Position numbers and translations under genes: made by a program
Notes under the pieces: generated by a model
Seen by the model: the letters and a program-made list of their open reading frames with translations, nothing else
The model's database searches: none
Told to the model about the DNA's origin: nothing
Shown: positions 41,636 through 47,731 of the stretch, piece by piece
Position numbering within the stretch: position 1 is the stretch's first letter
How the letters are laid out: the number at the start of each line of letters is the position of its first letter
DNA from: an uncultured Muribaculaceae bacterium
GTDB taxonomy: Bacteria; Bacteroidota; Bacteroidia; Bacteroidales; Muribaculaceae
Direction: 5' to 3'
Length of the DNA: 47,731 nt
Assembly: GCA_944320595.1 (NCBI GenBank)
Contig: CALUIB010000020.1
Span: forward strand, 1 to 47,731

Positions 41636-43324
41636 ATGAGTTGGTTGACTGAACTGATTATGGACAACAACTCTATTGCGCACGCTATTTTTCTGTATGC
41701 GTTGGTAATAGCATTTGGTGTCATTCTTGGGAAAATTAAGATTTTCGGTGTCTCGCTCGGAGTCACTTTCGTGCTTTTCGTGGGTATTCTCGTTGGACAT
41801 CTCCAGCTGACGGTAAACACGGAAATCCTTCACTTCATTAGGGAATTCGGCCTCATCCTGTTCATCTTCTCGATAGGTTTGCAAGTGGGCCCGGGGTTCT
41901 TCTCCTCTTTCAAGCGCGGAGGTCTCATTCTCAACGGCCTTGCGGTGCTTATCATCTTGCTTAACATCGCCGTCGCACTGGCAATTTACTTCGGTTTTGG
42001 CGACATCAACATCTCCAATTTGGTTGGTGTTCTTTCGGGTGCCGTTACCAATACTCCAGGACTTGGTGCTGCACAGCAAACACTTACCGAGGTGGCCGGG
42101 ACGAATGCCGCAACAGCCGATTCCATCAAGGGCATGGCCATGGGATATGCCGCTGCCTATCCACTTGGCGTGCTTGGCATCATCTTGTCGATGATATTGG
42201 TGAAGGCCATATTCCGCATCAACCTTGACAAGGAGCAGGAAAACCTCAACCACGAGAACGAGCAAAGCCAGCTACAGCCGCACGTGATAACGCTGCAAGT
42301 GACCAACGCACTCATTTTCAACCACACGGTAAAACAAGTTCACGATGTAATCGACCGTAACTATGTTATATCGCGTATGAAAAAAGCTGCCACTGGCGAA
42401 ATCATCATTCCCAAATCAGACACGCTCATAGAAAAGGACGACTTGCTGCTCATAGTGATTTCGGCGCAGGAGGAACATGTGTATGAATCGGTCATAGGGC
42501 ACAAGGTTGACATGAAATGGGACATGAACAACGGCCCAGCCGTGTCGCGTCGCATACTTGTTACCAAGAGCGAATATTCGGGTCGCAAGATTGGTTCGCT
42601 GCGCTTGCACATGGGTTACAAGCTGAATATTACGCGTGTGAATCGCGCCGGTGTGGACCTGCTTGCTAACCCCAACCTTGCACTGCAAATTGGCGACCGT
42701 CTTACCGTGGTGGGCAACATCGATGACATAAACCGCCTTGCCGAGCGCATGGGTAACTCGCTAAAACGCCTCAACCAGCCCAATATGTTCACCATGTTCA
42801 TTGGCATCTTGCTCGGTATAATACTCGGCTCAATTCCTATCGCATTCCCTGGAATGTCGGTGCCAATGAAATTAGGTTTGGCGGGCGGCCCGCTTATTGT
42901 GGCAATCTTAATAAGCTGTTTTGGCTACAAAATCAAACTTGTCACCTACACATCGTCGGCAGCGAGCCTTATGCTGCGCGAAATTGGTATATGCTTGTTC
43001 CTCGCATCTGTTGGTATCGCTGCCGGTGGCGATTTTGCCGAAACGGTATTCAATGCCACTGGTCTGCGCTGGGTGCTGTATGGTTTCTTGATAACCTTTA
43101 TTCCGTTGTTAGTAGTTGGGCTTATTGCTCGCCGCAAGTACAACCTCAACTACTTCTCGATAATGGGTTTGCTGTCGGGCAGCTACACCGATCCACCAGC
43201 ACTTGCTTATAGCAACAAGACGGCCAACAACGATGCTCCAGCCGTAGCCTATTCTACGGTTTACCCGTTGACGATGTTCCTGCGAGTTATCTCGGCACAA
43301 ATCTTGATACTTGCACTGGCATAA
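41636..43324 (+). CDS. AspT/YidE/YbjL-type transporter
   Basis: A 562-aa membrane transporter with two hydrophobic duplicated domains (N- and C-terminal) and two central RCK_C (TrkA-C) regulatory domains, the arrangement of the AspT/YidE family. The substrate is unknown; relatives exchange aspartate and alanine. The long terminator follows directly. Confidence 0.85.
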   Translation: MSWLTELIMDNNSIAHAIFLYALVIAFGVILGKIKIFGVSLGVTFVLFVGILVGHLQLTVNTEILHFIREFGLILFIFSIGLQVGPGFFSSFKRGGLILNGLAVLIILLNIAVALAIYFGFGDINISNLVGVLSGAVTNTPGLGAAQQTLTEVAGTNAATADSIKGMAMGYAAAYPLGVLGIILSMILVKAIFRINLDKEQENLNHENEQSQLQPHVITLQVTNALIFNHTVKQVHDVIDRNYVISRMKKAATGEIIIPKSDTLIEKDDLLLIVISAQEEHVYESVIGHKVDMKWDMNNGPAVSRRILVTKSEYSGRKIGSLRLHMGYKLNITRVNRAGVDLLANPNLALQIGDRLTVVGNIDDINRLAERMGNSLKRLNQPNMFTMFIGILLGIILGSIPIAFPGMSVPMKLGLAGGPLIVAILISCFGYKIKLVTYTSSAASLMLREIGICLFLASVGIAAGGDFAETVFNATGLRWVLYGFLITFIPLLVVGLIARRKYNLNYFSIMGLLSGSYTDPPALAYSNKTANNDAPAVAYSTVYPLTMFLRVISAQILILALA

Positions 43325-43331
43325 AACCATT

Positions 43332-43398
43332 GCATACGGCAAACAATAGCAGAGGTGCAATCTTGTGGACTGCACCTCTGCTGTTGTTTGCTGTATGC
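43332..43398 (+). terminator. Long terminator hairpin after the transporter
   Basis: A 28-nt arm at 43332-43359 and its partner at 43371-43398 pair almost completely (GCATACGGC... with ...GCTGTATGC), with a few mismatches. Confidence 0.85.
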
Positions 43399-43486
43399 GG
43401 CAACTGTAATTATCAGTAAAATAGGTAGCAAATGTTCCGTGAAGGTTATGTAATTTTATGCTGCGAAAAAACTATTAATCACTACT

Positions 43487-44014
43487 ATGAAACGAATAGC
43501 ATTAATTATTGCAGTGGCAGCGATGACTTGTACAGCTGCACTGGCCCAGAGCAAGGTGCTTGTAGCCTATTTTTCGGCAACAGGAAACACTGAGCGTGCA
43601 GCACAGTTAGTGGCCGAAGCCACTGGTGGCACATTGCATAAAATCACGCCCGTGGAGGCATATACAAGCAATGACCTTAATTGGCACGACGAAAACTCGC
43701 GCAGCAGCGTGGAAATGAACGACGCGAAAGCTCGCCCTGGCATAGTGAAAAACTTTTCTGGCGCAGCCGCCGACTACGATGTGGTTTACCTTGGCTACCC
43801 TATATGGTGGAACCAGGCACCGCGTGTGATAAACACATTCCTCGAAACCTATAATTTCTCAGGGAAAACCGTAATCCCGTTTGCCACATCAGGTGGCAGT
43901 TCAATAAGCAACTCGATAAACGAATTACAAAAGACTTATCCCGAAATTATGTGGAGCAGTGGCAAGTTACTAAATCATGCAACTTCCGAAGATATTAAAA
44001 CTTGGATTAAATAA
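43487..44014 (+). CDS. Exported flavodoxin
   Basis: A 175-aa FMN-binding electron carrier with a signal peptide (to about residue 20, ending AALAQ), the phosphate loop VAYFSATGNTERAA and the later GYPIWWNQAP region. The periplasmic or outer location is unusual for a flavodoxin, but is known in Bacteroidota. It may act with the flavin reductase 14 nt downstream. Confidence 0.88.
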   Translation: MKRIALIIAVAAMTCTAALAQSKVLVAYFSATGNTERAAQLVAEATGGTLHKITPVEAYTSNDLNWHDENSRSSVEMNDAKARPGIVKNFSGAAADYDVVYLGYPIWWNQAPRVINTFLETYNFSGKTVIPFATSGGSSISNSINELQKTYPEIMWSSGKLLNHATSEDIKTWIK

Positions 44015-44028
44015 TAACATTAAACACT

Positions 44029-44589
44029 ATGAGAAAGAATTTCGGTGCAAAACCTCTAACTTATCCGCAACCGGTGCTGATTATCGCAACTTACGATGAA
44101 GACGGCACTCCCAACGCAATGAATGCCGCATGGGGAGGCATCAGTGAAATAAATCAAATAAGCATCTGCCTGAGTGCAGGACACAAAACTGTGAAAAATT
44201 TGCTCAAGCGTGGCGCATTTACCGTAAGCATGGGCGAAGCAGCTCACGTGGTGGCTTGCGATTATGTGGGGATAACTTCAGGTAACAATACTCCCGACAA
44301 GTTTGCACGCAGCGGCTTCCATGCTACCAAATCACAATTTGTGGATGCCCCGCTCATCGATGAATTATCGGTGGCACTTGAGTGTCGTCTCATCGACTAT
44401 AACCCTGAAACCTGTATATTGCGCGGCGAAATAGTCAACGTAAGTGTAGACGAACGTGTCATTGATTCTAACGGAAAAGTTGATCCGGCCAAAGTATGCC
44501 CTATCACATTTGATCCATTCAACAACACCTACCTGAAACTTGGCGAAAAGGTAGCCGATGCATTCTCCGCAGGCAAACAATTGAAGTAA
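44029..44589 (+). CDS. Flavin reductase family protein
   Basis: A 186-aa FMN-binding split-barrel protein of the flavin reductase/DIM6-NTAB type. NAMNAAWGGISEINQISICLS and the GHKTVKNL loop fit. It lacks a signal peptide, unlike the neighbouring flavodoxin, so the two may act in different compartments. Confidence 0.87.
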   Translation: MRKNFGAKPLTYPQPVLIIATYDEDGTPNAMNAAWGGISEINQISICLSAGHKTVKNLLKRGAFTVSMGEAAHVVACDYVGITSGNNTPDKFARSGFHATKSQFVDAPLIDELSVALECRLIDYNPETCILRGEIVNVSVDERVIDSNGKVDPAKVCPITFDPFNNTYLKLGEKVADAFSAGKQLK

Positions 44590-44610
44590 ATCCCTAAAAA
44601 GCGACAAATT

Positions 44611-44655
44611 ACAAAGAGAATGGCAACGAAGATAGAACTTGCCACTCTCTTTGTT
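44611..44655. terminator. Hairpin between the flavin reductase and BspA genes
   Basis: ACAAAGAGAATGGCAA pairs with TTGCCACTCTCTTTGT with one A-C mismatch. It lies between convergent genes and may serve both. Confidence 0.75.
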
Positions 44656-44681
44656 TATCCATTCAATGTTTCACTATTCTA

Positions 44682-47507
44682 TCAACGAACAATCAATTTT
44701 GTAGTTGATGAATTAACTCCATCACTCACCATAAACAAATACAAACCTGCGGACAAAGACACATCTACCGAATTCCAATCATCTTCAGCCAATAATGTAC
44801 CATCCCCTACTCGCATTCCGCTTAATGTCGTTACCGTGTAACGAAGTTCCCGCTTTGATGCACCCATTACCTTGACCCAAGCCGAACCGCCATACACAGG
44901 ATTATTGCGCAGAACCACCGTAAATCGTGACTGCGAGTTGACTTCATCTATACCACTTGCTTGCTGTATGGTGGTAAATTGCATTTCACTGCCATACGTC
45001 GTACCTTTTTCAGTAGAAACAAAGGCTCGGAATGCATAAGTGGTAGCCGGCGTAAGTCCGGTAATATCAGCCTTCATGTTTAAGCCCGAAGCCAGCACAG
45101 TTTTCCGTTCCGTCACATCTTCTTCCAAATCCAAGACTGGCCAATACTCAAATCCTTGTCTTATTATTTCATCACTGCCTTGAAGCACATATCCCGTCAA
45201 CGTTGCACCATTAACGGTTACATTAGTGGCTCCCATCGTGTGCACATTTGGATCGACATATGCTGTGGCATCACCCGTAAAGAATACCATCCACTCCCCA
45301 AAGTATTCACTGCCGTTTGAAGATCTGTAATAAGGTCGAAATTGATAATAAACCTCAGGATTTAGATTCCTGATTGAACATTCCATAACACCGTCAATAA
45401 CCGGACATTTAATATAATCCGATGGCATATCTTCAGGGGCATCATGTCGTCGCCACTGAAATCCCACATTAGTCTCGGCATTATCAATGTTGGTTGCGGC
45501 AACAAGCAATACACTCGTTTTAGAAGTGGGTTTGGCAGTTCCTGTTTCTAACCTGAGATTTGACATTGTTATACTCTTATCTACGCGATAAGAGCCCCCT
45601 TCTTCAGTATTAACAACATAATACAGATAATAATGATATCCGGGCACCAGTCCGGTGATTAAGATACTGTCTTCACCGAAAAATTCTCCATTGTGCTCAA
45701 ATCCAGAATTAATTATTGTCGCATCACCATGAATATAGCTGCCTGTTGCTTTTATTGTCGTAGGCGAAACTTCGGCAGAAATCGATGGCGAAATTTGCCC
45801 GGTTGTAATAGGAAGTACATATTCGTCAGGCGAAGAGTATATTTCTCCTTTATAAATTCCGTATGTGTGAAATTCATATGTATTTCCCGGTTGCAAATTG
45901 TCAACCACCACATTTCCTTCTGCATCTGCCGGGTAATAAATCGACGAACGATGTATGCCATAACCATCTAATATGTCTGCAAACAACGATGTCAGTTTAA
46001 ATGAAATCGACGTTTGCGTAGCCTCTTCAAATGAATATGACGGATAAAAGACAGTTGGAACTTTGTAATAAAGTGTTCTGTCCAAACCATCAATTGTCAT
46101 ATCCACTTTTATTAAATATGGCAATCCCATATCTACAGGGAAAGCATATGCTCCATTTGCATCAGAGCTAATCATAACATAATCATCGGCATCTTCTTTA
46201 CGATAAAACACTTCTTTAATCTCAACACTTGGAATTTTAGGGTCTAACGTAAATTCGACTTTACCAAACTCAATATCAAAATTCGCATCGATGTAGCATT
46301 TGTTCAATGACAATGCTCCGGGATAAGTTTCCATGTCGGCTTCTTGCAAATATAATTTTGCATTCTCATTACAAAATTCTTCATCATAATTTCCACTTTC
46401 CAATAATGGCCAAAAAAATATCGTTGTTTCCTTATTGGTAGCTAAAGCTTTCTTACCAATACTCGTCACGACGGGAAGAATCGTAATAGTGTCGATTGAT
46501 GTATTATAAAATGCATTTGATGATATTGTGGTCAAGCCTTCAGGCAAATCGATTTTCTCCAACGAAGAACATCCGGAAAAACAATCCGACTTAATGTCGG
46601 AAATCGATTTGGGGATATTGACACTTTGCAAAGATGTACAACCGGAGAAACAATTCGAGCCAATGACTGAGACCGACTCAGGTATATCAAGGCTTTGCAA
46701 AGACGTACAACCGGAGAAACAGTAATCTTTCAAAGTCATTATTGACTCCGGCAGTTTAACGCTCTTCAAGTTGGTATTCTTATAAAATGCATCATTTATG
46801 CTTGTAACATAATCTGGTACTATATATTCACTTACATCGTTAGGAACAAACACCAGTTCGTCAAAAAATATTATTTCATGCGACAATGGACAATTGCGAA
46901 ATATTCCTCGGCCAATATAATCAAATTTCTTATTTCGGTCGCATTTTACATTTGTAAGATTTCTATTCTCAGCAAATGCCGAGTAGTCTATAGTAGAAAC
47001 TGAATTCGGTATCACTATAGAATGAATTCCGCAACCAGAGAAAGCCTCATTCCCAATTGTTTCCAAATTGTCGGACAAAATGACATCGACAAGATTTGTA
47101 TTATTACTAAATGCTTTTCCTTCTATCGATGTAACAGTATTAGGAATTATCAACGAATCAATGTCACAACCACTAAATGCATAACCGCCTATTTCTATCA
47201 ACCCTTCCGGTAAAACTACTTTACGCAAATTCTGTCCCCTTAAACTATACCCCCCTATCCTTGTTATACCTTCTTCGAATATTGCCACCCTGATATCAAA
47301 TATACCATTACCATCAAAAGGACTTACAGTAGCATAATCATAGCTGCCGTAATCGCCCATTTTGCCATTACCCCAAAATGTCATAGTATAAGTGTCTGTA
47401 TTATATGCATAATTAATGCCTCTTTTTTCCTTACCGGTCATTATTTCGGCATGGACACCGGTTACAGCTGTAATCACCATCAAAAACAACATCAATAATC
47501 TTTTCAT
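44682..47507 (-). CDS. BspA-like leucine-rich repeat surface protein, type IX cargo
   Basis: A 941-aa surface protein. A signal peptide (1-20), then LRR_5-type repeats to about 360 (many LxxIxxxAFxGCxxLxxVxIP units), then several fibronectin-like domains to about 860, and a final about 55-residue segment (LRYTVTTLSGMRVG, then SAGLYLFMVSDG) that matches the type A sorting domain of the type IX secretion system. BspA proteins bind host or microbial surfaces. The 5' region is interrupted by a mobile-element end at 47524, 15 nt before the start codon. Confidence 0.9.
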   Translation of the reverse strand: MKRLLMLFLMVITAVTGVHAEIMTGKEKRGINYAYNTDTYTMTFWGNGKMGDYGSYDYATVSPFDGNGIFDIRVAIFEEGITRIGGYSLRGQNLRKVVLPEGLIEIGGYAFSGCDIDSLIIPNTVTSIEGKAFSNNTNLVDVILSDNLETIGNEAFSGCGIHSIVIPNSVSTIDYSAFAENRNLTNVKCDRNKKFDYIGRGIFRNCPLSHEIIFFDELVFVPNDVSEYIVPDYVTSINDAFYKNTNLKSVKLPESIMTLKDYCFSGCTSLQSLDIPESVSVIGSNCFSGCTSLQSVNIPKSISDIKSDCFSGCSSLEKIDLPEGLTTISSNAFYNTSIDTITILPVVTSIGKKALATNKETTIFFWPLLESGNYDEEFCNENAKLYLQEADMETYPGALSLNKCYIDANFDIEFGKVEFTLDPKIPSVEIKEVFYRKEDADDYVMISSDANGAYAFPVDMGLPYLIKVDMTIDGLDRTLYYKVPTVFYPSYSFEEATQTSISFKLTSLFADILDGYGIHRSSIYYPADAEGNVVVDNLQPGNTYEFHTYGIYKGEIYSSPDEYVLPITTGQISPSISAEVSPTTIKATGSYIHGDATIINSGFEHNGEFFGEDSILITGLVPGYHYYLYYVVNTEEGGSYRVDKSITMSNLRLETGTAKPTSKTSVLLVAATNIDNAETNVGFQWRRHDAPEDMPSDYIKCPVIDGVMECSIRNLNPEVYYQFRPYYRSSNGSEYFGEWMVFFTGDATAYVDPNVHTMGATNVTVNGATLTGYVLQGSDEIIRQGFEYWPVLDLEEDVTERKTVLASGLNMKADITGLTPATTYAFRAFVSTEKGTTYGSEMQFTTIQQASGIDEVNSQSRFTVVLRNNPVYGGSAWVKVMGASKRELRYTVTTLSGMRVGDGTLLAEDDWNSVDVSLSAGLYLFMVSDGVNSSTTKLIVR

Positions 47508-47523
47508 ACTACTTCTTTTTTTT

Positions 47524-47731
47524 AGAATCTGTTTAAATTTATTTATAATTAGTTGTAAATCAGTAGGTTAATTGGAATATTTTCGTAACTTTATGATTAT
47601 CAAGACATTAAAGTTATGCATAAGTACCCAACCAACCTGACTGATAAACAGTGTCAAGTTATAAAAAATATGTTAGACCCCAAAGAAAGATTCAGAAAAT
47701 ATTCACTGCGCTCTGTTTTTGACGGCATCCT
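47524..47731 (+). mobile_element. Left end of an IS5-type element
   Basis: The end of an insertion sequence, cut by the window edge. Its presumed terminal repeat AGAATCTGTTTAAATTT starts at 47524; a transposase frame begins at 47616. The exact end and any target duplication cannot be fixed because the other end is missing. Confidence 0.65.
47616..47731 (+). CDS. IS5-family transposase, N-terminal part
   Basis: A partial frame of about 38 codons (begins MHKYPTNLTDKQCQVIKNM, later RKYSLRSVFDGI). It matches the DUF4096 N-terminal region of IS5-family transposases, with the usual LTDxQ and KYxLRxVxxGI pattern. It runs off the window and cannot be judged intact. Confidence 0.75.
   Translation, partial: MHKYPTNLTDKQCQVIKNMLDPKERFRKYSLRSVFDGI

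Noticed and set aside
1-47731. CRISPR array or rRNA operon
   Set aside because: No regularly spaced direct repeats and no rRNA-like sequence were found.

Overview
The window looks like a chromosomal segment of a Bacteroidales bacterium (Bacteroidota), most likely of the Muribaculaceae/Bacteroidaceae type. The evidence is a fused LpxC/FabZ protein, a tmRNA whose tag reads GENNYALAA, a split LysO exporter, BspA-like leucine-rich surface proteins with a type IX secretion sorting domain, a DUF349 protein, and repeated promoters of the Bacteroidota form TTTG-N19-21-TAnnTTTG. The genus is an inference; no rRNA is present.

Layout. 0.15-7.7 kb: housekeeping genes (CvfB-like S1 protein, DUF3298 lipoprotein, rsmG, a glyoxalase-II-like hydrolase, a PAP2 phosphatase, a small HTH protein, a Usp fusion, a SpoU methyltransferase, radA). 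7.9-12.7 kb: an accessory minus-strand block of SLOG protein, two tandem PD-(D/E)XK-like paralogues (one with a broken active site), a 626-aa RNase J-like metallo-beta-lactamase protein and a calcineurin-type phosphoesterase, followed by a gene-poor scar at 12.7-13.5 kb. 13.5-15.0 kb: a lone HsdR_N-type nuclease domain protein and holA. 15.0-19.1 kb: an outer-membrane barrel, a four-LysM envelope protein and metY. 19.4-24.3 kb: lpxD, lpxC/fabZ, lpxA and a GNAT/nitrilase fusion. 24.4-32.6 kb (minus): recQ, an undecaprenyl-phosphate sugar transferase, a DUF349 protein, an M16 peptidase, a cyclophilin and a small unknown. 32.8-37.2 kb: tRNA-Glu(CTC), yraN, an ECF sigma factor, a BspA pseudogene, the split lysO pair and an Omp85-like barrel. 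37.3-39.3 kb: two tandem small barrels and ssrA. 39.5-44.6 kb: a small secreted unknown, ugd, an AspT/YidE-type transporter, a flavodoxin and a flavin reductase. 44.7-47.7 kb: an intact BspA-like protein with the end of an IS5-type element beside its start codon.

How the genes work together. Much of the window serves the envelope: lipid A synthesis (lpxD-lpxC/fabZ-lpxA), surface glycan initiation and precursors (sugar transferase, ugd), outer-membrane barrels, LysM binding and type IX secretion cargo. A second group handles genome and translation upkeep (radA, recQ, holA, rsmG, ssrA, SpoU methyltransferase).

The best candidate for an undescribed system is the 7.9-12.7 kb block. Two 4-bp overlaps and an 18-bp gap join four of its genes, the SLOG gene lies just upstream, and one of the two nuclease-like paralogues has lost the Glu and Lys of its ExK motif. 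It sits between conserved housekeeping genes beside a scar, as an acquired island would. A role in defence is inference only.
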